Below, in pieces: positions 16,581 through 24,435 of a stretch of 41,988 nucleotides of DNA; position 1 is the first letter of the stretch, and each line of letters starts with the position of its first letter. This stretch comes from an uncultured Acetatifactor sp. (GTDB lineage Bacteria; Bacillota; Clostridia; Lachnospirales; Lachnospiraceae), in assembly GCA_910584235.1 (NCBI GenBank), contig CAJTZD010000036.1, forward strand, positions 1 to 41,988, in the 5' to 3' direction. The position numbers and the translations under genes were made by a program. Under the pieces are notes generated by a model. The model searched no databases and was not told where the DNA came from. It saw only the letters and a list, made by a program, of their open reading frames with translations.

Positions 16581-17444
16581 ATGGGCAAGAGGCAGGACGA
16601 CATAACCGGGCAGCGGTTCGGGAGCCTGACGGCGCAGGAGCCCACTGCGCAGCGTAGGAACGGCTACACCGTATGGCGCTGCCTGTGCGACTGCGGGAAA
16701 GAGGCCCGCGTACCCTCCCGCCACTTAAAGAACGGCTGGCGGAGGGACTGCGGCTGCGGCCTGGGAAAGGGCCCCGGCCAGGATCTCACCGGGCGGCGGT
16801 TCGGAATGCTGCAGGTGCTTGGCCCCGATGGAGAGAACAGGGCGGAGAACGGAGAGAGGCTGTGGCGTTGCCTATGCGGCTGCGGGGCCCGGACCAGCGT
16901 CCCCGCAAGGCAGCTGGAGGGCGGGTACAAAAAGAGCTGCGGCTGCGCGAGACACCCGGCCCTGAAAGACTGGGTGGGCCGCAGGTTTGGCAGCCTCACC
17001 GTGACGGCATACGACGGGAAGCGGGGCGGGAAGCATTACTGGCGCTGCCTGTGCGGCTGCGGCGGGGAGACGGTGGTGAGCCAGTCCAACCTCCAGGGGG
17101 GTCACACGAGAAGCTGCGGCTGCCTGGCGGATCCGGTGTCCACCAGGCATTTCGTGGACGGAACCTGCATCGAGAGCATCAGAAGCCGCAGGATTGCCGC
17201 CAGCAACAAAAGCGGCGTCCGGGGCGTCTACCGGAACAACAGGACCGGGAGATGGGCGGCCCAGATCACGTTCCGGGGGAAGACCCGCTACCTGGGGAGC
17301 TTTGAGAGCCTGGAGGAGGCCGCAGGGGCCAGGGCGGAGGCGGAGAAGCTCTTCGACGACTTCCTGGAGCGGTACGGGGAGGCGGCGCAGGCACCCCGGC
17401 AGGAAGTGTCCGCGTGCCCCGCGGCGGGAGGCGCGCATGGCTAG
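16581..17444 (+). CDS. AP2-domain DNA-binding protein with three Cys-rich repeats
   Basis: This 287-residue protein carries three repeats (about 8-60, 69-122, 130-181), each beginning G-x-R/Q-F-G-x-L and containing W-R-C-L-C-x-C-G and a later CGC, which look like small zinc-binding ribbons. A C-terminal AP2/ERF-type DNA-binding domain (about 210-260) follows: SGVRGVYRNNRTGRWAAQIT, then YLGSFESLEEAA. Bacterial AP2 proteins are common in phages and homing endonucleases, but no HNH nuclease motif is present. GGAAAGGAG supports the start. The stop overlaps the srtB start (ATGGCTAG), implying coupling. Its place inside a pilus operon suggests a regulator or DNA-structuring role; its target is unknown. 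Confidence 0.85.
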   Translation: MGKRQDDITGQRFGSLTAQEPTAQRRNGYTVWRCLCDCGKEARVPSRHLKNGWRRDCGCGLGKGPGQDLTGRRFGMLQVLGPDGENRAENGERLWRCLCGCGARTSVPARQLEGGYKKSCGCARHPALKDWVGRRFGSLTVTAYDGKRGGKHYWRCLCGCGGETVVSQSNLQGGHTRSCGCLADPVSTRHFVDGTCIESIRSRRIAASNKSGVRGVYRNNRTGRWAAQITFRGKTRYLGSFESLEEAAGARAEAEKLFDDFLERYGEAAQAPRQEVSACPAAGGAHG

Positions 17445-18297
17445 GAAGATCAGGCATATCCTCATGGCAGTCCTGGGCGGGGTTTTCCTTTTCTCGGTGT
17501 GCTTCATCCTTGTAGTACAGTACGAATACAGGAACAACGAAAAGCTCTACCAGGGCGCGGCCGCTCAATTCACCGCGGCGGCTCCCGCGGAAGAAAGGTC
17601 CGGCGGCACCGGAAGCGGGACTGAAGAGGCTGGCATCGCGGACACGGGCAGCCGGGAAAACGGCGTCTCCGGCGGGCAGGCGGGCCCGTCCCTGCCGCCC
17701 ATCACCGTGGACTTCCGGGCTCTGGAGGCCGTCAACGGCGACGTCTGCGGCTGGATCTACTGCCCGGACACGCCCATAAACTACCCCGTCCTGCAGGGGG
17801 AGGACAACGACACATACCTGCACCACAGCTATGACGGCGCCTACGCGGCTGCGGGCTCCATCTTCGTGGAGGCGTTAAACCGCCCGGACTTCGCGGACGC
17901 CAACACCATCCTCTACGGCCACCACATGCGGGACGGCTCTATGTTCGCCTGCCTGGAGAGGTGGGCCGGGGAGGGCTTCTACGGGGACCACCCCGCAGTC
18001 TGGCTGCTGACCCCAAAGCAGGACTACCGCATCGACCTGTTCGCGGGCTATACCACCTCCGGCTACTCGGACACCTACACTGTCTTCACCGGCCCCTGTG
18101 ACGAGCTGGCGGAGTATCTGGAGAGGAGCCTGGAGCAGTCGGACTTTGCGGCGGACGGAAAGCCTGACGCAGGGGCGGACACGCAGAGCCGCTTCGTGGT
18201 GCTGTCCACCTGCGCCTACGCGTTCACGGATGCCAGATACGTCCTGCACGGCGTTCTGGTACCGGTGGACAGCGCCGGGGGCGTGCCGTTTCCGTAG
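17437..18297 (+). CDS. srtB: Class B sortase
   Basis: This 286-residue sortase has an N-terminal membrane anchor (about 8-28), a low-complexity Gly/Ser/Glu linker (40-85) and a class B catalytic domain. Visible are YGHHMRDGSMF (catalytic His162 or 163), VVLSTCAY with Cys259, and Arg267 (TDARYVLHG). Class B enzymes attach proteins to peptidoglycan or, in some clostridial pili, anchor or polymerise pilins. Candidate substrates are the LPVTG adhesin, LPSTG pilin and VRTGD protein. I chose ATG 17437 because the in-frame upstream sequence is the opposite-frame overlap with the AP2 gene, and the anchor begins right after it. It overlaps that gene by 8 bp. Confidence 0.9.
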   Translation: MARKIRHILMAVLGGVFLFSVCFILVVQYEYRNNEKLYQGAAAQFTAAAPAEERSGGTGSGTEEAGIADTGSRENGVSGGQAGPSLPPITVDFRALEAVNGDVCGWIYCPDTPINYPVLQGEDNDTYLHHSYDGAYAAAGSIFVEALNRPDFADANTILYGHHMRDGSMFACLERWAGEGFYGDHPAVWLLTPKQDYRIDLFAGYTTSGYSDTYTVFTGPCDELAEYLERSLEQSDFAADGKPDAGADTQSRFVVLSTCAYAFTDARYVLHGVLVPVDSAGGVPFP

Positions 18298-18379
18298 CGG
18301 CCACGCGTAAGCCCGGACCGGCCGGGGGGGAAGTATACGCCGCCACATGAATATTTAGAAATAAAATCTGGGGGGAAGA

Positions 18380-19627
18380 ATGGAAGAAAAAAGGACACAT
18401 GGGGAGGAATGCTGTCTGCGGGTGCAGATGTTTGGGGGATTCTCCCTTTCCTGGAACGGGAAGCTGGTATCCGGCAGCAAGAAGACCAGCGAGTCCCAGT
18501 TCAACTATCTGATGCAGCTTCTGCTGCACCACAGGAAAGACGGCGTCAGCCGGGACATGCTGGAGCGGGTGCTTTTCGAGGACCGTGACATCCTGGACAT
18601 CCACCACGCGGCCAGGAGCGTGATCTACAACGCGAAAAAACGTCTGAAAGCAGCCGGCCTGCCGGACGTAAACTACATAGAACAGAAGAAAGGCATCTGC
18701 TACTGGAATCCCCAGGTGCCGGTAAGGGAGGATGCGGCCATCTTTGAGGAGTATTGCGAAGCAGCCGGGAAAGAGACGGATCCTCAGGAGAAGCTGAGAT
18801 TCTATATCCAGGCCTGCCAGACTTATACCGGCGAATTCCTGCCCCAGCAAACGGCAGTTTTCTGGGTGGCCCAGGAGGCCAGACGGTACCGCAGCCTGTT
18901 CTATGGCTGTGTGGAGAAAGCAGTGGAGCTGCTGCGGGTCAGCCAGGACTTTATGCAGATGAAAGAACTGGGGGACTATGCCACATCCATCAGTCCTCTG
19001 TCAGACTGGGAGACCGTCACCATGGAAGCGCTGGTGGCCATGGGCCGCTACGAGGATGCCAGGAAGCTTTACAATGACACGGTGGATTTCTATTTTCAGG
19101 AGCAGGGACTGAGGCCCTCCAAACGTATGATGGAGCTCTTCGACAGGTTGGGCACCCAGATGGAGCATCAGTACGACGCCCTGGATGATATTCAGGAGAA
19201 GCTGGCGGAGGAGCAGGAGGGGACAGGCGGATATCTCTGCTCCTACCCGGTATTCCAGGGAATCTACCGCATGGTAGAGCGGATGATGGAGCGGGGCGGC
19301 CAATCCGTGTACCTGATGCTGTGCATGGTGGTGGACAGCAAGGGCAATCCTATGAAAGACGGACAGATGCTGGAGGAGCTCACAGGCAGGCTGGAGGAGG
19401 CCATAAGGGAATCCGTGCGGCACAGCGACGCCATCAGCAAATACGGCAAGGGGCAGTACCTGGTGCTTTTGCTCAACACCACCAGGGAGAACTGCACTGT
19501 CATCCAGAAGCGCATTAACTGCCGGTTTCTCATAGGCAGGCAGCGCACGGGAGTCCAGTATTATGTGAACAGTGTCATCTGCTCGCCGGACAAGAGCAGA
19601 GCTATCATGAACAAAGGCAAGGGATAG
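18380..19627 (+). CDS. SARP/BTAD-type transcriptional regulator with degenerate GGDEF-like domain
   Basis: This 415-residue protein has an N-terminal winged-helix-like region (about 12-107: LRVQMFGGFSLSWNGK, then RSVIYNAKKRLK). A bacterial transcriptional activator domain with TPR-like helices follows (about 115-258). The C-terminal region (about 285-410) has the fold signature of a diguanylate cyclase, RHSDAISKYGKGQYLVLL, where GKGQY (356-360) replaces GGDEF. Catalysis is therefore unlikely, though ligand or partner binding remains possible. GGGGGGAAG supports the start. It lies 82 bp downstream of srtB and 2 bp before a small protein, so it is a candidate regulator of the pilus operon. Targets cannot be read from sequence. 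Confidence 0.85.
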   Translation: MEEKRTHGEECCLRVQMFGGFSLSWNGKLVSGSKKTSESQFNYLMQLLLHHRKDGVSRDMLERVLFEDRDILDIHHAARSVIYNAKKRLKAAGLPDVNYIEQKKGICYWNPQVPVREDAAIFEEYCEAAGKETDPQEKLRFYIQACQTYTGEFLPQQTAVFWVAQEARRYRSLFYGCVEKAVELLRVSQDFMQMKELGDYATSISPLSDWETVTMEALVAMGRYEDARKLYNDTVDFYFQEQGLRPSKRMMELFDRLGTQMEHQYDALDDIQEKLAEEQEGTGGYLCSYPVFQGIYRMVERMMERGGQSVYLMLCMVVDSKGNPMKDGQMLEELTGRLEEAIRESVRHSDAISKYGKGQYLVLLLNTTRENCTVIQKRINCRFLIGRQRTGVQYYVNSVICSPDKSRAIMNKGKG

Positions 19628-19629
19628 GA

Positions 19630-20118
19630 ATGGAGAAGTCTCAATGGTATCTGGGAACGCCCAACGGCGTGATTCTGTGCATCGACCAGGCGCAGAAAGG
19701 GCAGCTGCAAGGCAGGTTTTATCATGCCTATACAAAGGAGGCAGAGGTCTTTTCCACCATAGAGGAGGCAATATTCGGGCTGGAGCGGTTTTATGATTCG
19801 CTGAACTTTCCGCACCCGACTACAGATAACCGCACATTTATAAAGGAAGAGCGACATACCAAATTCAGACAGGAAAGGACAAGAATCATGAAAGATGAAG
19901 AATTGCTGAACAGACATGGCGACCTTGGGACTTTTATCGTCCGCGTCCAGCACCGGCAGAACAGCAGCTGGCAGGGGCGCATTACCTGGATGGACCAGAA
20001 TAAGACAGTCTATTTCCGCTCTATCTGGGAAATGATTAAACTGGTGGAAGAAGCCCTGAACATGGTCAGTGAACAGGAGGACAGCCCCGGAGAGCGGTTC
20101 TGGCAGGATGAGGAATAG
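19630..20118 (+). CDS. Small protein with internal duplication, unknown function
   Basis: This 162-residue cytoplasmic protein has no signal peptide or transmembrane segment. Two halves share a pattern: GQLQGRFYHAYTKEAEVFSTIEEAIFGLERF (about 24-54, with short aromatic strands then a helix) and SSWQGRITWMDQNKTVYFRSIWEMIKLVEEAL (about 111-142). A basic charged linker (75-90) joins them. The start is 2 bp after the stop of the BTAD regulator with AGGGATAGG upstream, so the two are cotranscribed and this may act with that regulator. I do not recognise a named family. Confidence 0.75.
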   Translation: MEKSQWYLGTPNGVILCIDQAQKGQLQGRFYHAYTKEAEVFSTIEEAIFGLERFYDSLNFPHPTTDNRTFIKEERHTKFRQERTRIMKDEELLNRHGDLGTFIVRVQHRQNSSWQGRITWMDQNKTVYFRSIWEMIKLVEEALNMVSEQEDSPGERFWQDEE

Positions 20119-20141
20119 CGGCCGTACATCATGCGGCAGGT

Positions 20142-21056
20142 TTATCCCGCGATTGCCAGCAGTATGGGAATGGTAAACACGCATAGAATGGTAGTCAGTA
20201 TGATGGCAGCGCTGCAGGTGCTGCCGTCAATGCCTTTCTGGTTCCCTAAGATCAGCGGCATGTTGCCGATGGGCATGCCAAACATGACCATGCACACGGA
20301 GGTCAGGCCGGGATCCCGGGTGGCCAGCCGCAGCAGGGGAAGCATCAGCAGCGGAAGAATTAATAATTTAACCACAGAAAACACATATAATCCGGGATGA
20401 CCGAAAATCTGTTTCGGATCCGTGTTGGCCAGGGCAAAACCCACGGCCACCAGAGCCATGGGAGAGGTCACATTTCCCAAATAAGTCACGGCTGTAGTTA
20501 TAAAGCCCGGAAATTCTATCTTCAGTATAATAACAAGAAGTGCCGCCACACCGGATATCATGCCGGGATTTACCATAGTCTTCAGGGAAGAAAGAGAGAA
20601 TTTCCCATCCATGAGAGCCACTCCGTAGGTATAGAATACAATGGTATAAATCACCAGGAATTCCGTCACATAGACCACATATTCGGCTCCCAATATGCTG
20701 CTCACCACAGGGATGCCGATAAAGCCTAAGTTCGAGAAGACGAACATCATCTGGAAAATCTTGCGCTGCTCAGGACGTTTGTCGAAAAGCGGCGACAAAA
20801 TCATGCCTGCGGCGATGAGGATAGCGAACATAGCCACGGCAATCAGACCCACCAGCCCCATGGTACCCAGAGGAATCAGCCCCACTGAGGAGGCGGCGCT
20901 GGATAATATGAGCATAGGGTTGAAGACGTTCACGATCATTTTGGACATCTGGTTGTTGGTATGGGCGTCCAGCATGTCCTTTTTGGTCATGAAATACCCG
21001 GCCCCTATCATGATGAGCAGGCATAACATCTGAAAAAATACGGTAATTATGGTCAT
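20142..21056 (-). CDS. AEC (auxin efflux carrier) family transporter
   Basis: This 304-residue polytopic membrane protein has about ten predicted transmembrane segments in the two five-helix halves typical of the AEC family. Visible motifs include VNVFNPMLILSSAAS in the first half and FANLGFIGIPV-type sequence (FVFSNLGFIGIPVVSS), VAVGFALAN and VCMVMFGMPIGNMP later. AEC members export or import small organic acids; the substrate here is unknown. I chose ATG 21056 because GGAGG lies 5 nt before it; an upstream TTG would add four residues but overlaps that ribosome binding site. It converges with the preceding gene and diverges from the symporter gene. Confidence 0.88.
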   Translation of the reverse strand: MTIITVFFQMLCLLIMIGAGYFMTKKDMLDAHTNNQMSKMIVNVFNPMLILSSAASSVGLIPLGTMGLVGLIAVAMFAILIAAGMILSPLFDKRPEQRKIFQMMFVFSNLGFIGIPVVSSILGAEYVVYVTEFLVIYTIVFYTYGVALMDGKFSLSSLKTMVNPGMISGVAALLVIILKIEFPGFITTAVTYLGNVTSPMALVAVGFALANTDPKQIFGHPGLYVFSVVKLLILPLLMLPLLRLATRDPGLTSVCMVMFGMPIGNMPLILGNQKGIDGSTCSAAIILTTILCVFTIPILLAIAG

Positions 21057-21106
21057 GGCAACCTCCAATCAGCCTGTCCGGTTTTGGGACAGGACGGCAT
21101 AGGCTT

Positions 21107-21135
21107 ATTATAGCCATATTTGCCGCGGATGTAAA
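21107..21135 (-). promoter_or_regulatory. Sigma-A-type promoter for the AEC transporter gene
   Basis: The minus strand reads TTTACA (21130-21135), a 17-bp spacer and a perfect TATAAT (21107-21112), about 50 bp before the start codon. I see no equally good plus-strand promoter for the divergent symporter gene. Confidence 0.75.
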
Positions 21136-21238
21136 GAAAGGTTTTCCGTTTTCTGCATGAATAGCTTTCGCCGTAACGCGGAATACTGATGTCAGTCCTG
21201 CCATGCGGGGCTTAATTTGATTCGGCGAGGTAAATTTT

Positions 21239-22669
21239 ATGACCAGGACAGTTGATGAGAAAGGAAATATAAGAGAAGAGCAGACCGGCGGCGTGCGCCC
21301 CTTTGGCATCCGGGACAAGCTGGGGTACATGTTCGGGGATTTTGGCAATGATTTCAGCTTTATCTTCGCCAGCAGCTATCTCATGGTATTTTATACCAAG
21401 GTGCTGGGCCTGAGCGGCTATACGGTGGGGCTGCTGTTTTTGGGCGCAAGATTTGTGGACGCTTTTACGGACGTGACAATGGGACGTATCGTAGACCATA
21501 TGGAGCCCGCAAAGGACGGACGTTTCCGGGCCTGGATCCGGCGTATGTGCATTCCGGTGGCAGTGTCCAGTTCTGTGATGTATCTGTATTTTGTGCGGGA
21601 CTGGTCTTACGGAGCGAAAATGATCTATGTGGTGTTAACTTATCTCCTGTGGAGCAGCTTTTGCTATACAGCCATCAACATTCCCTACGGCTCTATGGCC
21701 TCGGTGATCAGCTCCGATGTAAAGGACAGAGCCTCCCTTTCTACATTCCGCAGCATCGGCGCCAGCCTGGCAGGGCTTGCCATCGGCGTGCTGGTACCGC
21801 TGTTTGTATATGAGACGGATCAGGCGGGGAATCAGGTGGTACTGCCCCGGCGGTTTACAGTGACGGCTTTTGTGTTCGGGATCCTGGCCGTGGTCTGCTA
21901 TGTGCTCTGTTATGTATTGTGCAGGGAGCGGGTGGTCTTTCATAAAAAGGAAGAGAAAGCGGAGTCGGTTTGGGAGATGCTTGGCAGCCTTGGGAGAAAC
22001 AGGCCGCTGTTTTCCCTGGTGTGCGCGGCGCTGGTGCTGCTGCTGGCCACGCTGATGAGCCAGGCCATGAATAATTACCTTTTTCTGGATTATTTCCGGA
22101 ATGCCAAGGCGCTGTCTTTGGTGAATGTGGTGAGCATCGGCGGGACGTTATTGCTGGCGCCTTTTATTTCCACCATTGCCTCCGGATTCGGCAAAAAGGA
22201 AGCGGGGGCGGCGGGGATGCTGGCAGCCGGAATCGTGTATCTGCTGTTGTTTTTCCTGCGGGTAAAGAGCGTTCCGCTGTTTATGGCGCTGCTGTTTCTG
22301 GCTACCCTTGGCACAGGCCTGTTCAATCTGATCATATGGGCTTATATCACGGATATCATTGACTATCAGGAAGTAGTCACAGGAAAGAGGGAGGACGGAA
22401 CCGTGTATGCGGTCTATTCTTTTGCCAGGAAAGTGGGGCAGGCCCTGGCAGGAGGCTTAGGGGGCTTTGTACTGACAGCCATAGGGTATGTGTCCGAGGC
22501 GCCGGCCCAGACAGAGGCTGTGGCAGAACGGGTTTATACAGTGGCCACTCTGGTGCCGGGGGTATGTTATCTGGTGGTATTTTTGATCATCCAGTTCACC
22601 TATCCGCTGACTAAAAAAGAGGTGGAGAAGAATGCGGCGATTTTGCACAATCCCCCTATTTCCCATTGA
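21239..22669 (+). CDS. GPH-family (MelB-like) sugar:cation symporter
   Basis: This 476-residue major facilitator superfamily protein has about 12 transmembrane segments. The opening GIRDKLGYMFGDFGNDFSF and the FVDAFTDVTMGRIVDH block are characteristic of glycoside-pentoside-hexuronide:cation symporters, including the conserved Asp residues that bind the cation. A central cytoplasmic loop follows RERVVFHKKEEKAE. The sugar cannot be deduced. GAGGT 8-9 nt upstream supports the start. There is no glycosidase next to it, so it stands alone. Confidence 0.88.
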   Translation: MTRTVDEKGNIREEQTGGVRPFGIRDKLGYMFGDFGNDFSFIFASSYLMVFYTKVLGLSGYTVGLLFLGARFVDAFTDVTMGRIVDHMEPAKDGRFRAWIRRMCIPVAVSSSVMYLYFVRDWSYGAKMIYVVLTYLLWSSFCYTAINIPYGSMASVISSDVKDRASLSTFRSIGASLAGLAIGVLVPLFVYETDQAGNQVVLPRRFTVTAFVFGILAVVCYVLCYVLCRERVVFHKKEEKAESVWEMLGSLGRNRPLFSLVCAALVLLLATLMSQAMNNYLFLDYFRNAKALSLVNVVSIGGTLLLAPFISTIASGFGKKEAGAAGMLAAGIVYLLLFFLRVKSVPLFMALLFLATLGTGLFNLIIWAYITDIIDYQEVVTGKREDGTVYAVYSFARKVGQALAGGLGGFVLTAIGYVSEAPAQTEAVAERVYTVATLVPGVCYLVVFLIIQFTYPLTKKEVEKNAAILHNPPISH

Positions 22670-22694
22670 CAATATTTCTTATATCAGGTACGAT
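22666..22694 (+). promoter_or_regulatory. Sigma-A-type promoter for the 22760 gene
   Basis: TTGACA (22666-22671), a 17-bp spacer and TACGAT (22689-22694). It overlaps the 3' end of the symporter gene by a few bases. Just downstream GGACC and GGTCC form a short inverted repeat around GATTTT (about 22702-22717), a possible operator. Confidence 0.7.
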
Positions 22695-22759
22695 TCTAAA
22701 TAGGACCGATTTTGGTCCACCTACATCGGACAAAGGCGCTGCAGGGCGCAAGGAGGCGT

Positions 22760-23104
22760 ATGAAACTCAATACAGCAAGGACTACTGTCCCCGGCCTGTG
22801 GGACGTGATACGGGAGCATGAGGGGCAGCAGTTTCTGACCAAAAAAGGGCTCCCCTTTACCTATACCATCAAGGGAGGGGAGCTCTTCACCAACAGGAGA
22901 GAGCGCTCCATCACCAGGAGCACTTTCGAGAAAGCTTACGAGAAGCTGATCCAGGACTGGGTAGGCGAGGAGGCGCCCAGGAGGATCGTGGGGCCTAAGA
23001 CTTTGAATTGTTACGGCGCCCCTTATGTCTGGGCTGTGTTCATGGGAATCGGTCTGATTGAGGAGCCTCAGTACATACAGGAGAAATTGGATATAAAGGA
23101 CTAA
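22760..23104 (+). CDS. Small hypothetical protein
   Basis: This 114-residue soluble protein begins MKLNTARTTVPGLWDVIREHEGQQF. A basic middle (TNRRERSITRSTFEKAYEKLIQD, about 45-67) and VGPKTLNCYGAPYVWAVFMGIGLI near the C-terminus follow. The central region looks like a small helix-turn-helix-type or nucleic-acid-binding fold, but I do not recognise the family. I chose ATG 22760 because AAGGAGG is ideally placed; an in-frame ATG at 22712 lacks a site. It has its own promoter and precedes the polyamine leader. Confidence 0.7.
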   Translation: MKLNTARTTVPGLWDVIREHEGQQFLTKKGLPFTYTIKGGELFTNRRERSITRSTFEKAYEKLIQDWVGEEAPRRIVGPKTLNCYGAPYVWAVFMGIGLIEEPQYIQEKLDIKD

Positions 23105-23122
23105 AAATATTTCGGAATCCGA

Positions 23123-23152
23123 TTGACGAAATGAGTGCAGATGTGATATAGT
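23123..23152 (+). promoter_or_regulatory. Promoter of the speD leader RNA
   Basis: TTGACG (23123-23128), an 18-bp spacer and TATAGT (23147-23152); transcription should start near 23159. No further promoter was found between the downstream terminator and speD. Confidence 0.7.
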
Positions 23153-23158
23153 ACAGAC

Positions 23159-23466
23159 GTATGGAAAACAGACAGGCAGAGTCTTCCATGCAAATATTTT
23201 GGCAACCGTGTTGCCTTATTGATTGAGTTAAAAGCTCAAATTTTATAAGTTGGTGACTATAAACCGGTGCTGACGCACATCTAACTTGTGAAACGGTCAA
23301 TAAGAGTAGTAAAAGTAAAATATTTGCTATATAGACTCTAAAAACCATATATCTGTTTGCTTTCATGTTCTTTCTGTTTCGGGGCCTAAGTGGATCCGGG
23401 AGGAGAGATGGGAGAGAATAGAGTATCTTCAAGGCAGGTGATGACAGGCGCACCTGCCTTTTTGTT
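23159..23466 (+). ncRNA. Structured leader RNA upstream of speD, candidate riboswitch/attenuator
   Basis: About 308 nt lie between a promoter and an intrinsic terminator and contain no gene-sized ORF. Complementary arms are plentiful: ATGGAA/TTCCAT (about 23161 and 23184), a GGCAAC/GTTGCC hairpin (23201-23215), CTTATTGA (23215-23222) with TCAATAAG (23297-23304) closing a multi-branched region, and inside it TTGAG/CTCAA (23223-23239). A second strong hairpin, CCCGGC/GCCGGG (23496-23513), follows the terminator. TGCCTT (23212-23217) could instead pair with AAGGCA of the terminator 5' arm (23431-23436), offering an antiterminator switch. It does not match the S-box, c-di-GMP, THF or lysine consensus I know. 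A stand-alone small RNA is the main alternative. Confidence 0.6.
23431..23466 (+). terminator. Intrinsic terminator in the speD leader
   Basis: AAGGCAGGTG (23431-23440) pairs perfectly with CACCTGCCTT (23451-23460) around a 10-nt loop, followed by TTTGTT continuing the terminal Ts. It sits 94 bp before the speD start, so the polyamine genes depend on read-through unless an unseen promoter exists. Confidence 0.85.
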
Positions 23467-23559
23467 ATACGCAGATCTATGCACAAAGAACTGTCCCCGG
23501 CTCGATTGCCGGGAGTGACATGCCTCGGCAGGCTGCGTGACACGGATAAAGGAGAAAAC

Positions 23560-24318
23560 ATGAGCGAGAAATTTACCCTGTACGGATTCAACAACCTGAC
23601 CAAGTCCCTGAGCTTCAATATCTATGACGTGTGTTACGCAAAGTCCCAGCGGGAGCAAAAGGACTACATCGCCTATATCGATCAGCAGTACAATTCCGAA
23701 CGGCTGACCAAACTTTTGGTGGACGTGACGGACATGATCGGGGCCACGGTGCTCAACATCTCCAGCCAGGATTATGAGCCTCAGGGAAGTTCCGTGACCA
23801 TCCTGATCGCGGACGAGAGCAAGGTGCCCATGGGGGATACCACGGTGGCACATCTGGACAAGAGCCATATCACGGTGCATACCTATCCGGAGTATCATCC
23901 GGATACCTATCTGGCCACTTTCCGGGTGGATATTGATGTGGCTACCTGCGGGGAGATCACGCCCCTGTCCACGCTGGACTACCTGATAGGCTCCTTTGAC
24001 TCCGACATTATTACCATGGATTACAGAGTCAGGGGCTTCACCAGGGATGTGGCCGGCCAGAAGCTGTTCATGGATCATAAGATGACCTCCATTCAGGACT
24101 ACATTGATGCCGGTACCCTGCGCAAGTATGACGCGGTGGACATCAATGTGTATGAGGCCAATATCTTCCATACGAAAATGCTGATCAAGGAAATCGATCT
24201 GCAGAATTACCTGTTCAACAGCGATGTCTATGAGCTGCCGCCCAAGCTGCGGCTGGAGATCATGGGGAATCTGCGCAGGGAGATGATTGAGATATACAGC
24301 GGCAGAAATATCTATTAG
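23560..24318 (+). CDS. speD: S-adenosylmethionine decarboxylase proenzyme
   Basis: This 252-residue enzyme decarboxylates SAM to give the aminopropyl donor for spermidine synthesis. It is the longer, Escherichia coli-like prokaryotic class. The self-cleavage site is HLDKSHITVHTYPE, where Ser102 becomes the pyruvoyl cofactor on the new alpha chain. FRVDIDVATCGEITPLSTLDYLIGSFDSD follows, with the conserved Cys and SFDSD region. I chose ATG 23560 because AAAGGAG precedes it; an upstream in-frame ATG at 23479 lies between the terminator and the hairpin without a good site. It lies 117 bp before the arginine decarboxylase gene in the same operon. Confidence 0.93.
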   Translation: MSEKFTLYGFNNLTKSLSFNIYDVCYAKSQREQKDYIAYIDQQYNSERLTKLLVDVTDMIGATVLNISSQDYEPQGSSVTILIADESKVPMGDTTVAHLDKSHITVHTYPEYHPDTYLATFRVDIDVATCGEITPLSTLDYLIGSFDSDIITMDYRVRGFTRDVAGQKLFMDHKMTSIQDYIDAGTLRKYDAVDINVYEANIFHTKMLIKEIDLQNYLFNSDVYELPPKLRLEIMGNLRREMIEIYSGRNIY

Positions 24319-24435
24319 GAGCCGGTCAGAAATGACTCTGGAAGAGCTATTTCTGGTTTTGGGAGACTGTGAGGCCATATCAACCGTCTGCAAAGAACCG
24401 AAAGTTCGGTTCAGGATAAGAAAGGAGCGAGGGAA

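Noticed and set aside
23161..23226. 21-codon upstream ORF at the start of the speD leader
   Set aside because: It would be nearly leaderless with no ribosome binding site, and overlaps predicted helices; kept only as a remote leader-peptide possibility.
23197..23304. Resemblance of GGCAACC and GGTGCTGA in the leader to an S-box (SAM-I) riboswitch
   Set aside because: The GGTGGAGGGA block and AGAG are missing and the spacing between the two motifs is wrong.
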